Below, piece by piece: positions 26,470-34,497 of a stretch of DNA of 64,000 nucleotides. The notes under the pieces are model-generated. The model was given only the letters and a program-made list of their open reading frames with translations, made no database searches and was not told the DNA's origin. The position numbers were made by a program, and so were the translations under genes. The DNA comes from Bacteroidota bacterium (GTDB lineage Bacteria; Bacteroidota; Bacteroidia; Flavobacteriales_D; Crocinitomicaceae). The number at the start of each line of letters is the position of its first letter. Positions within the stretch are counted from its first letter, which is position 1. The stretch covers positions 99,181-163,180 of the forward strand of contig SBGX01000027.1 in NCBI GenBank assembly GCA_006226425.1, written 5' to 3'.

Positions 26470-27900
26470 TTATTCCTTGTTTATTTGTTTTAATACATAA
26501 TCCAATTGGCTGTCTTTCCTGTCAATTAAGTCCTTTACTGTCAGCGGGATTTCGATATCAGGCACTATTCCACTCCCTTTTTTTACAGTTTCATCTTTTG
26601 TATAGCGACTAATTTTGACAAACGAAATAAGTACTTTAATTTTTGAATTTGGCAAAGTATAAATTATCGGATAACCTCCTGTTTGCGTATAGTAACTCCC
26701 ACCTGTTTCTTCTCCAACTAATATAATACCTTGATTCTTGCAAAATAGTGCAAAACTCGAACCTGCTGAAAACGTCTTTCCTCCAATAAGAACATATACT
26801 TTTCCTTCAAATTTCTTTTTGTCTGGAATCATAAGGGGCTCATTTTCATCCGTTGTTGATTTCCATCCGTTTTCTGTCTTCTCGGTATTTTGGTAATATT
26901 TTATAAAAAAAGTCTCGTAAGTATACCCATTGACCAAATTTTGACTGTATTGTTCTTCTGGGAGTATATCAGTAGTAACGTATGATGAAACCTGTTGTCT
27001 AAATGGTTCATTGGCTATATAAGAGAATGCGTTAATGGCATTTAAAGGATACCCACCCTCATTCTGTCTAATGTCAATTATTAGATTCTTGGCTTTATTC
27101 CGTTTAATATTTTTGAAAATATCTAATAGAGCACCTTGAAACCTCTCTACATCCAAATTGAAGGTATTTAGGGTTATAACTGCTGTATTAAGTGAGTCTA
27201 CAAAATATAGGTGAGGACCTTTCTCACCCAATGTCTTTCGTGCTAAAAATGAGTTTCGTTTCGTAAATCGCTTGCCTATACTTTCAAAGGTTTGACTCTC
27301 AATAGTATTTGTTATAACTTCATTACTGGGAGTTCTATATTCGACTTGATAAGTAGGTTTGGCTCCAAATTCATAGAAGTGTAAAATACCAAATTCCATT
27401 TCTATTTGACGGTCTTTTTTAGTTTCGTTGAATCCATCTGTGGGAGCATATTTCATTAACCTATTTCTAAGCTCTTTTGCACTTAATCCATCAATTGAAA
27501 TTATTTCAGAACCTACTGGAATGTCAAAATCATCAGTATTGGTATATAGTTTTTTATTGATTATTTTTAACCATAGCGGAAAAAGTTTAGGCACAGAATC
27601 AAGCTTTGGTCTCATTACAATTAAGTGACCGTCTCTGACGTAATCTATCAATTCGGTAATGGATTTATATAAATCATTATTGTTGTCAATTGTCTTTATT
27701 TTATTCTCCTCAAAATCCATAAACAGACTGTCCCATTCAGATTTAGAAGTATATTCATATAGATTGGGGTGTCCTTTTGTAATAACATTTTTTAGAATCT
27801 TATAATCCTCCAAAACCTGCTCATTGGTCAGTCGTTTTTGACCAAGAGCAATCAACGGCAATAGGATGGCTAGAAATAATATTTTGATTTTCGATTTCAT
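26470..27900 (-). CDS. S41-family peptidase, secreted
   Basis: 476 aa. Signal peptide about residues 1-20 (ending ALGQ). The S41 core is present: NLIIDIRQNEGGYP, the serine motif LIGGKTFSAGSSFA and VGEETGGSYY. Residues before it form a degenerate PDZ-like region (VGSEIISIDGLSAKELRN). It is distinct in sequence from the S41 peptidase at 14103-15449, so the two were captured separately. Its substrate is unknown. The start codon lies 9 bp from attC 27909-27989. Confidence 0.8.
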   Translation of the reverse strand: MKSKIKILFLAILLPLIALGQKRLTNEQVLEDYKILKNVITKGHPNLYEYTSKSEWDSLFMDFEENKIKTIDNNNDLYKSITELIDYVRDGHLIVMRPKLDSVPKLFPLWLKIINKKLYTNTDDFDIPVGSEIISIDGLSAKELRNRLMKYAPTDGFNETKKDRQIEMEFGILHFYEFGAKPTYQVEYRTPSNEVITNTIESQTFESIGKRFTKRNSFLARKTLGEKGPHLYFVDSLNTAVITLNTFNLDVERFQGALLDIFKNIKRNKAKNLIIDIRQNEGGYPLNAINAFSYIANEPFRQQVSSYVTTDILPEEQYSQNLVNGYTYETFFIKYYQNTEKTENGWKSTTDENEPLMIPDKKKFEGKVYVLIGGKTFSAGSSFALFCKNQGIILVGEETGGSYYTQTGGYPIIYTLPNSKIKVLISFVKISRYTKDETVKKGSGIVPDIEIPLTVKDLIDRKDSQLDYVLKQINKE

Positions 27901-27908
27901 TTAATGTG

Positions 27909-27989
27909 TGGTAACGGTTCGGCGCTAGGCGTTTGTGCCGATTCTCGAATATAGGGAATATAAGGCATAACGCTTAGGGCGTGTTATAG
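27909..27989 (-). repeat. attC: attC site, 81 bp, GGCGCTAGGCG class
   Basis: TGGTAAC to GTTATAG. It shares CGGCGCTAGGCGTTTGTGCC and GGCATAACGCTTAG with the site at 30371. Confidence 0.85.
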
Positions 27990-27993
27990 AGCT

Positions 27994-29421
27994 TTATTGT
28001 TGCTTTTTTGCATCCAACGTATTTCGACCAACAGTATAGGCGTAAGCTGAAGAAGGTAAAAATTGGAAATGAATACTGTCAAATTCGATTTCTCCTTCTT
28101 TACTTATTGACGTGACAATTGGCGTTTCAATTTCATTCTCTTTACAGAATTTGATTAAACTCTTTAATTCACGCGGTTTATCATAATAGCGATCGGACCA
28201 TTTGATTTCTAGAGCCCAAATGGGTTTCAACGTTTGTCCAAGACCAACCATGTCAACTTCTCCTGTGTTCCATCTTGCATACCATGGTGTGAACCAATCT
28301 CGGTGCATCCATTGAGCAAAAATGGCTGTTTCTACCATGTTTCCAATCATTTCATCAGTAGCAGAAATCGGAGAAAACAATGCAATGCGTAATGAAGGGT
28401 TAGTTAAGTATATTTTGAAGAAGTTATCACGTTTAAATCGCTTACCACATTGATCAATTCTTTTGACTTGTTTTATTAAATATGCTGCCTCTAAGTATTC
28501 GATGTATTTTTTTAGTGTGTTTTTAGGAACTTGGGATTGCTTGCTAAGAGTTTCAAGGGAAAATTCTCCTCCACTGTTATATGCGATTGTCGTGAACAAA
28601 GAATTCAGTTCTCTGGTATCAGAAATACCATATAAACTTGGTAAATCTCTTAGTAATACTTTGTCTACAATATCTTGTCGAATATACCTTCCAGGATTGG
28701 CTTGAATTTTCTCTGAAAATATAACCTCTGGGTATCCTCCAAAGTTTATGTAATCAATAAAATGCTTGTTTAACTCCTCAAGATGAGAAGTCGAATAAAA
28801 TCGTGTGGTTTTGTCATTCCACCTCATCTCTATAGGTTTAATAATCCTATCAAGATCTTTGAGTGATATATATTCATAGAATGTCAAAGGAGGAAGTAGG
28901 AAATCTGTGAATCTTCCTGCTCCACTTTCATTACTGGCAAACTTCAGCGCAGCTGCTGCCGAACCTGAAACAATAAACTTATCTTTTCTATAGCTATCAA
29001 CTAAACTTTTTAAATGGACTTCCCAGTCTCTACAATATTGTATTTCATCATATATAATATGCCAATCGTCTTTGTCTTTCAATCCTGTTGCCTCCTTAGC
29101 ATATATGAACAGTTGCTCTAAAGGAATATTGTTGTAGATCGGGTTTTCAATAGTTATGAAAATGATCTTTTTCGGATTTGTTCCACTTTCTATCAGGTCT
29201 TGGACCATGTGATATAACATAACAGTTTTACCTACACGTCGGGGTCCCATCAGGACAACAGCCCTTCTGATATCACGTTCGTATACCAAAGGTTTAAAGA
29301 GATCAAAATACAATCTTCTGGGCATTTGGTTGTAATCGTCTTCGATTTTACCGTCTACCCACCATGGATTTTCAAATCTAATTCTATCTAGAACTTGGGT
29401 TTTAGATATTTCTCTAAGCAT
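27994..29421 (-). CDS. AAA ATPase with DUF4143 C-terminal domain
   Basis: 475 aa from ATG 29421 (MLREISKTQ); a start 21 bp further upstream would lie within a TATCTTTG -7 box (29440-29447), so the inner start is preferred. Walker A is GPRRVGKT, and the Walker B region is WHIIYDEIQYC. The C-terminal DUF4143 part (about 225-420) contains a winged-helix-like segment (TLSKQSQVPKNTLKKYIEYLEAAYL) and a nuclease-like WALEIKWSDR stretch. Such ATPases are widespread in archaea and bacteria with unclear roles. Single cassette gene. Confidence 0.8.
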   Translation of the reverse strand: MLREISKTQVLDRIRFENPWWVDGKIEDDYNQMPRRLYFDLFKPLVYERDIRRAVVLMGPRRVGKTVMLYHMVQDLIESGTNPKKIIFITIENPIYNNIPLEQLFIYAKEATGLKDKDDWHIIYDEIQYCRDWEVHLKSLVDSYRKDKFIVSGSAAAALKFASNESGAGRFTDFLLPPLTFYEYISLKDLDRIIKPIEMRWNDKTTRFYSTSHLEELNKHFIDYINFGGYPEVIFSEKIQANPGRYIRQDIVDKVLLRDLPSLYGISDTRELNSLFTTIAYNSGGEFSLETLSKQSQVPKNTLKKYIEYLEAAYLIKQVKRIDQCGKRFKRDNFFKIYLTNPSLRIALFSPISATDEMIGNMVETAIFAQWMHRDWFTPWYARWNTGEVDMVGLGQTLKPIWALEIKWSDRYYDKPRELKSLIKFCKENEIETPIVTSISKEGEIEFDSIHFQFLPSSAYAYTVGRNTLDAKKQQ

Positions 29422-29439
29422 TTTTTTCTTATTTGTAAT

Positions 29440-29447
29440 CAAAGATA
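29440..29447 (-). promoter_or_regulatory. Probable -7 box of the AAA ATPase gene
   Basis: TATCTTTG on the minus strand 18 bp before the preferred start codon; no good TTG is seen at the -33 position. Confidence 0.4.
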
Positions 29448-29526
29448 TAAAATAAAATCAAATGATTGATCTTATTTAAAATTTAAAACACACAGAAGAG
29501 GTGGGTGGTTGAGCTTAATTAATGCT

Positions 29527-29604
29527 CTATAACGGTTCTCAACTAGGAGACGCGGGCTTCTCGGTTATGGTTATTCAGCCCGTGGCTTTTAGTTGATGTT
29601 ATGC
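29527..29604 (-). repeat. attC: attC site, 78 bp, TCTCAAC class
   Basis: CTATAAC to GTTATGC with TCTCAACTAGGAGACGCGG and TTTTAGTTGAT, closely matching 19167 and 19712. Confidence 0.85.
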
Positions 29605-29655
29605 GTATCTGTTTGGCTTGCAAATGAATTTCTTTAAAGATTATTTCAATCAAAA

Positions 29656-30225
29656 TTAGCTAAGCTCGGATAAAATTTGAAGATAAGGCATCCTTTCTCC
29701 CTTAGACATATTTTCAACAATTCTTTCTCCTCCTAAAGGAATGACAGGCTCAAGAATTAGGCATTCACCTTGTTTGATTTTACCCAACTTTTGAATTCCC
29801 TGACGTTGCACGTCCCCAAAAAATTTATAATCGTAGTATTCCTTTTCAACAATATCTTGATTTAGAAACATAGGGATATTGGTCGCAATTATCTCGGTCT
29901 TTCCCGTCTGAATATCTAAAAATCGTACATGTTTATTGTGCCAAAAAAAACAATCTCCTAATGCCGTTGAAGCAAAAACGACGGCGTCCTTAGCAATACC
30001 AAATGATTGTTTTAAATTCGAGTCAAATAGTTCTGGATTTAACAAATGAAAAAGTCCATCATTAAATGGTACAAATCCCACTTTAGACCACAGATCTAGA
30101 ACTTCGCTACCATCTCCCACTCGGGATGCAAAGACTCCTTCGTATTTTTGTACAAGGCTGTCATCAATTGATTGGCTATTCTCGGAAGCGGTAAAATTTT
30201 CTAGAAATTTTTCAAAAGGATGCAT
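29656..30225 (-). CDS. Tdi1/GAD-like immunity-type protein (DUF1851)
   Basis: 189 aa. The N-terminal half follows GAD-related proteins (YEGVFASRVGDGSEVLDLWSKVGF, FHLLNPELFD), and the C-terminal half resembles the T6SS_Tdi1 C-terminal domain (FASTALGDCFFWHNKHVRFLD). Tdi1 neutralises a type VI secreted ADP-ribosyl-cyclase-type toxin in known cases. No toxin gene lies next to it, so it may be an orphan immunity gene acquired as a cassette; inference. Confidence 0.65.
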   Translation of the reverse strand: MHPFEKFLENFTASENSQSIDDSLVQKYEGVFASRVGDGSEVLDLWSKVGFVPFNDGLFHLLNPELFDSNLKQSFGIAKDAVVFASTALGDCFFWHNKHVRFLDIQTGKTEIIATNIPMFLNQDIVEKEYYDYKFFGDVQRQGIQKLGKIKQGECLILEPVIPLGGERIVENMSKGERMPYLQILSELS

Positions 30226-30370
30226 AGTTTTATTTTTGGTTTGTTATTAAGAGTAAAACTACTTTTACATTATTGATTTATAATTCTAAATTATTTAAAC
30301 TACACAAGGTAATTTGAAAACAATCAATAAGGGCTTCATGCTATCTCAGTATTGACGCTTTCAAAATTAC

Positions 30371-30450
30371 GCATAACGGCCCGGCGCTAGGCGTTTGTGC
30401 CGTTTCTCGAATATAGTGATTTTCGGCATAACGCTTAGCGCGTGTTAGTG
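30371..30450 (-). repeat. attC: attC site, 80 bp, GGCGCTAGGCG class
   Basis: GCATAAC to GTTAGTG; close relative of attC 27909-27989. It is the rightmost intact site and bounds the cassette that carries the reverse transcriptase operon. Confidence 0.85.
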
Positions 30451-30649
30451 CACTTCCTTAAACAGCGTTCACCTTTCCGGTTTCTCCGAACAGGTTTAGA
30501 TACCTTCTCATCTTACTAAGCGAATCTCCTTTTTTCTTTTCTTCTTTCATATTAGGCAATTGTTGCAGTTTATACATTGAAAATGAGTATAAATACGCAT
30601 TGACAATGATTCGTTGGATGACTAGTTTTGAGACGTAACTAAAATCAAT
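30451..30649. other. 199-bp leader between attC and the reverse transcriptase gene
   Basis: A minus-strand frame of 66 codons (30458-30658) crosses this stretch but overlaps the RT start and promoter and looks like no known protein. A non-coding RNA partner of the RT could lie here, as in some defence RTs, but no clear retron-type msr/msd fold was found by eye. Confidence 0.3.
30600..30630 (+). promoter_or_regulatory. Promoter of the reverse transcriptase operon
   Basis: TTGACA, 17 nt, then TAGTTTTG, fitting TTG-N20-TAnnTTTG; 19 bp before the ATG at 30650. It allows expression opposite to the cassette array. Confidence 0.6.
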
Positions 30650-32245
30650 ATGGATCACTTTAGACTTGCAATTGATAATATCTCCAAATTTGGCGATACT
30701 GACATATTTCCTTTCCCGATAGAAAATGCACTTTTTTACGATAAACCAAATGAAGTAAAATCCATTTTACAAGAATTGGATAACGATTTCGACCAGTGGT
30801 TAGTCAATTATCCCGTCGATGCAATTAAAACCTGTGTTCCGGTTGGATATACCGGGTTTAGATGGGCATCTATAATTGATCCAATTTGGAATGCGTACTT
30901 ATTATCCCAAGTTATTAAAATCTCGGATGATCTTGAGAAAAGTCGAATTGATGTAGCGAAGGATTGTATTTTTTCATACCGAATCCAATTGGATGAAGAA
31001 AGCGGCAAACTTTTTAATTCTGATGTTAGCTGGAGACTATTTTACAGTACGGCACAGGAAATTGCAGATTCGCATAAGTATGTTGTCAGGTTTGATATAT
31101 CTGACTTTTACAACCGTGTATATCATCACCGATTAGAAAATGCACTTCACAGAACGAATGCCGACAGACCTACTGTAAACAAAATAATGAAGATTTTGCA
31201 GGATTTGTCCAATAATGTCTCATATGGACTACCGATTGGAGGGAACGCTTCCAGAATACTTGCAGAAATTCTGCTTAATTCAATGGATCAGATGATGTCT
31301 AGTAAAAAAATCAAGTTCTGTCGATTCGTTGATGATTATATAGTTTTTGCTGATTCGAAAGAAGATGCTTTTAGAAAGCTGAATTGGTGTGCAGAGTTTT
31401 TGCTTAGAAACGAAGGACTCGCATTACAGAAAAATAAAACTCAAGTGCAGACAAGTGCAGAGTTCATTTCACATGCGAAAGCGACATTGGAAGGAGAGGA
31501 CGATAAAGAAGATAAGGAGAGAGCCTCTTTTATGAAAATACACTTGCGATATGATCCTTATTCAGCAACAGCAGAAGAGGATTATAACGAACTCAAAAAG
31601 AAACTCGAAGATTTTGATATAGTATCATTGATCAGAGCTGAAATCAAAAAAAGTCGTATTCATCAGGCATTTGGAAAGCACCTTTTAAATGCAGTAAATA
31701 TTTTGGAGGGTGAGCCTCTGGCTTTGGCCTTTAAAACGATTGCTACCAATTTAGAATCACTTTATCCAATCTTTCCTTCCGTTATGCAATTAGCAAATAG
31801 AAAACTGTTGGATTGTGATAGTGAAACCATCGGATTGTTCATTGAAACGCTGTGCGAGTTAGTAGAAAATGATTCTTACATGATTCAAACAGAGAATAAC
31901 GCTTCGTATGTAGCACGAATTTTATCTAAACATAATTCGGAAAATTCAATTCAGGCGATTGATCAGCTCGCTACTAAACACTCCTCTGCTTTAGTTAAAG
32001 CGAATTGTTTGTATTCTATGACAAATCTTGACAACTATTTTTGGTTATCGGATATTCGTTCTAAATTTTCAATGTTATCTAAGTGGGAAAGAAGGGCATT
32101 TATTGCTTCCTCATACTACTTATCAGATGAAGGAAAGCATTGGAGGGATCATACGAAAACACAATTCACGAAATTGGAACTTTTAGTTAGGGATTGGGTT
32201 GCCAATAAAAATCCGACACAAAACTCCTGGAAATTACCATTATGA
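30650..32245 (+). CDS. UG/Abi-like reverse transcriptase with helical C-terminal domain
   Basis: 531 aa. Reverse transcriptase motifs are in order: motif A RFDISDFYNRVY with D149, motif B GLPIGGNASRILAEILL (about 193-209), motif C FVDDY with D228 and D229, and motif D GLALQKNKTQV. The LPIGGNASRILAE form is characteristic of the unknown-group and abortive-infection RTs rather than of retrons or group II introns. Residues about 300-531 are helical with no maturase, HNH or thumb X domain visible. It is followed by a 4-bp overlapping gene for a putative nuclease, so the two form an operon. By family, an antiphage role is likely; the DRT type is not assigned. Confidence 0.85.
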   Translation: MDHFRLAIDNISKFGDTDIFPFPIENALFYDKPNEVKSILQELDNDFDQWLVNYPVDAIKTCVPVGYTGFRWASIIDPIWNAYLLSQVIKISDDLEKSRIDVAKDCIFSYRIQLDEESGKLFNSDVSWRLFYSTAQEIADSHKYVVRFDISDFYNRVYHHRLENALHRTNADRPTVNKIMKILQDLSNNVSYGLPIGGNASRILAEILLNSMDQMMSSKKIKFCRFVDDYIVFADSKEDAFRKLNWCAEFLLRNEGLALQKNKTQVQTSAEFISHAKATLEGEDDKEDKERASFMKIHLRYDPYSATAEEDYNELKKKLEDFDIVSLIRAEIKKSRIHQAFGKHLLNAVNILEGEPLALAFKTIATNLESLYPIFPSVMQLANRKLLDCDSETIGLFIETLCELVENDSYMIQTENNASYVARILSKHNSENSIQAIDQLATKHSSALVKANCLYSMTNLDNYFWLSDIRSKFSMLSKWERRAFIASSYYLSDEGKHWRDHTKTQFTKLELLVRDWVANKNPTQNSWKLPL

Positions 32246-32931
32246 TATCAGAAGCTAGTTTTGCCCGCGCGTATTCGTCATTTTGGCAAGAGTTTACACC
32301 TTGGATAAATGATTACACAAGTTTTGTTAATAAAGGACTAGTTGAGCGCAAGTATGAACCATTGAATTCAACTGATGAATCCATTCATAGATCTATTAAT
32401 AATGTAACTGCGGTTGTTTTATTTCAGAATATGATTGAGCAGAATAATAGTGATATTGATACTGCGTTTGAAAAGGCAAGAGAGATAGTAAAGAACTTTC
32501 CTCGCAATGGATTGGATACTTACAATCTTGACAACGACCAAATGAGAATTATTAAGTTGCAGTCCTCTCGACTGGTAGATACATACAAGGGTAATGATCT
32601 TATTTTCAATCCTCAATTTGACGGCTGTGGAATATTAGCATCTTGTCAAGGTGATCTAATGTACCAAAAAACGCTTGTGGAAATTAAGGCAGGAGAAAGA
32701 AACATATCATCGTCGGATATAAAACAAGTCATTGTTTATTGTGCGTTGAATTGGTTAGCGAAATCGGAGCGAAAAATTGAAATCGTAGAGATTTTTAACC
32801 CAAGGCAGGGAGTGCTTTGGCAATCTTCCTTGAGCAGCCTAATATCATCTATATCAAGTCTACCAACAGAAGACCTTTTTGAGCAAATCGGAATTTATCT
32901 TTATGAATCATCAGAGGATATTGTGTTGTAA
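32242..32931 (+). CDS. Putative PD-(D/E)XK nuclease partner of the reverse transcriptase
   Basis: 229 aa, start ATGA overlapping the RT stop by 4 bp, so translation is probably coupled. The mid-protein segment has the restriction-nuclease pattern: G137-D138, nine residues later V-E147-I-K149, then Q162-xxx-Y166 in IKQVIVYCALNWL, the order seen in RecB/Cas4-type nucleases. D127 in FDGCG is an alternative acidic ligand. The N-terminal 120 residues are helical and unfamiliar. The nuclease call rests on motif spacing; a structure prediction would settle it. The two-gene layout suggests an effector that acts with the RT. Confidence 0.6.
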   Translation: MISEASFARAYSSFWQEFTPWINDYTSFVNKGLVERKYEPLNSTDESIHRSINNVTAVVLFQNMIEQNNSDIDTAFEKAREIVKNFPRNGLDTYNLDNDQMRIIKLQSSRLVDTYKGNDLIFNPQFDGCGILASCQGDLMYQKTLVEIKAGERNISSSDIKQVIVYCALNWLAKSERKIEIVEIFNPRQGVLWQSSLSSLISSISSLPTEDLFEQIGIYLYESSEDIVL

Positions 32932-32936
32932 CTCAA

Positions 32937-33128
32937 TTAAAACAACTCATCCTCCTTCACACCCAAAGCTTTCGCAATAGCAACAACGGTAGAAATCGAA
33001 GTGTTAATCTTTCCGGCTTCGATCCTTGCAATCTGAACTTGTGAAATTCCTGCACCTTCAGCCAGTTCTTCTTGAGTTAAGCCTTTATCCATCCGGATTC
33101 TGCGAACGTTCTGCCCAAACATTGCCAT
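32937..33128 (-). CDS. Small XRE-family DNA-binding protein
   Basis: 63 aa, one helix-turn-helix domain (FGQNVRRIRMDKGLTQEELAEGAGISQVQIARIEAGK), about the full length of minimal XRE proteins. It converges on the RT operon with 5 bp between stops. It could regulate the RT operon or be an independent regulator; nothing in the sequence decides this. Confidence 0.8.
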   Translation of the reverse strand: MAMFGQNVRRIRMDKGLTQEELAEGAGISQVQIARIEAGKINTSISTVVAIAKALGVKEDELF

Positions 33129-33169
33129 GACTTCCGTATTTCTGGTTTCGCATAATCGTTGATGCAGTT

Positions 33170-33916
33170 TTATCTCAGATTAGGGAAGGGCAAACGATAT
33201 GAGATTGAGAATTTTTTTCCGTTTAATTCGACTGCTTGTGTTTCTTTTAGGTCCGAGATTAATTTTATAAAATCTTCTACTTCTTCTTTGGGAAGATAAA
33301 TACTATACAAGGATTCATTTCGTTGTATGGTCGTTTTACTTTCTAAAGTAGGCCACTCTTTTGGCCATTTTTTTGGTTTTTCTTGTGAGTGATTGAAATC
33401 AGTAAGCAATATTTCAATATTATCAGGAAGCCATTCAGTTTCTTGTTCGTTTTTATAATTTGTCAGATTGTCGTAGATGACTAAAAAATCATTTGGCGTT
33501 TTTTTTCTGGCCTCATTATTACTTCTTAAACTGCCGTATACTCGTTTGATTATCACTTCATCAAAGTTTAAAATCAACTCGTTGGTTGGCTGGTCAGTTG
33601 AGGAAGATGCGACTATATCATTTTTCATGTTTACGAGACCATCAGTAATTCCTATATTGTAGATCAAATTTTGTATTTGTGTAGAATCGAGTTTTACTGA
33701 AAAATATTTCATTCTATTTTTTTCAATCCTTTTATATATAATATTCCCACTCTCATATATCGCAATAGTCGGAACATCAGAACCGATGACCATTAACCAT
33801 GGATTTGTCTCAGTCAATACAATAATAGGTGAACCAAATTTTTCATTCCATTCTTGACCAAATGATACATTTATGAAGAAGATTAAAATTATTATTGATA
33901 GTATTTTCCACATCAT
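33170..33916 (-). CDS. Secreted protein of unknown function
   Basis: 248 aa. A signal peptide ends about residue 20 (INVSFGQ). The body is a mix of beta-type and charged segments with no family I recognise. It belongs to the same stretch as the RT operon, between attC 30371 and the decayed site at 33934. Confidence 0.55.
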   Translation of the reverse strand: MMWKILSIIILIFFINVSFGQEWNEKFGSPIIVLTETNPWLMVIGSDVPTIAIYESGNIIYKRIEKNRMKYFSVKLDSTQIQNLIYNIGITDGLVNMKNDIVASSSTDQPTNELILNFDEVIIKRVYGSLRSNNEARKKTPNDFLVIYDNLTNYKNEQETEWLPDNIEILLTDFNHSQEKPKKWPKEWPTLESKTTIQRNESLYSIYLPKEEVEDFIKLISDLKETQAVELNGKKFSISYRLPFPNLR

Positions 33917-33933
33917 TTTATTTGGTTTTATGT

Positions 33934-33989
33934 CCTACAACTGTTTGAATAAAGGGTGCTTCAAAACATTATTTTGCGCTATTAGTAGC
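33934..33989 (-). repeat. Decayed attC site
   Basis: CCTACAAC on the left and ATTAGTAGC on the right, with arms GTGC / GCGC and an inner CAAAA / TTTTG hairpin. The right core would be GTTAGTAGG-like but has A for the essential first G, so the site may no longer recombine at that end. Confidence 0.45.
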
Positions 33990-33990
33990 T

Positions 33991-34422
33991 TTAAAAGCTA
34001 CTAATGCACCAGTTTCCATAGCGATTTATTAAGTAAATTGTTTCTTGAAAAGTTCTTACTGAAGAAACATACCACATTGGGACTTTAGCAATTTTTCCAT
34101 CCTCTGAGATTTCTGCTTTACCATTCACATAAGAGTTTTTAATATCATGTAGATCTTGAATTAATTTTTCATCTTTCGTTTTGTAGACATTCATGTATCG
34201 ATACATTTCTCCACCAGGTCGACTGAAAGGATCAAAGACTAAAAATATTAATTCCAAATCCTTCACTTTGCTTGCATGGATCATACCGTTGACTAGGCTA
34301 ACAGGGTCTTCATGGTTGAGTTCATATTTTATGTGTAGAGAATCAGTGATTTTTTGAGACCATACTATTCTAGAAGTAAAGAGAAATATTGATAAGATGA
34401 AAAATAGTTTAGTGGATTTCAT
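33991..34422 (-). CDS. Secreted protein of unknown function
   Basis: 143 aa. A signal peptide spans about residues 1-22 (ending IVWSQ). The rest looks like a small periplasmic alpha-beta protein (NTF2-like by pattern: GMIHASKVKDLELIFLVFDP). The assignment is weak. It is the last gene before the housekeeping region and sits next to the decayed attC. Confidence 0.55.
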   Translation of the reverse strand: MKSTKLFFILSIFLFTSRIVWSQKITDSLHIKYELNHEDPVSLVNGMIHASKVKDLELIFLVFDPFSRPGGEMYRYMNVYKTKDEKLIQDLHDIKNSYVNGKAEISEDGKIAKVPMWYVSSVRTFQETIYLINRYGNWCISSF

Positions 34423-34437
34423 AATTATACTTATGTT

Positions 34438-34469
34438 AAGTGTTCCTTTTTTCAGGAACCACTTTTTTT
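34438..34469 (+). terminator. Hairpin plus T tract facing right
   Basis: AAGTGTTCCT and AGGAACCACTT pair around TTTTTC and run into a T tract on the plus strand. Both neighbouring genes are on the minus strand, so it may insulate the chromosome from plus-strand transcription out of the RT region. Minus-strand use is unlikely because no T tract follows there. Confidence 0.45.
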
Positions 34470-34497
34470 ACCTCCTTCGCCACATCGATAAACAAAA

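Noticed and set aside
30458..30658. 66-codon minus-strand frame next to attC 30371-30450
   Set aside because: It overlaps the RT promoter and start codon and resembles no known protein. It could be a relic cassette gene but cannot be supported.
30650..32245. Retron or group II intron as explanation of the reverse transcriptase
   Set aside because: Motif B (LPIGGNASRILAE) is of the UG/Abi form; no maturase domain, no intron domain V and no msr/msd were seen.
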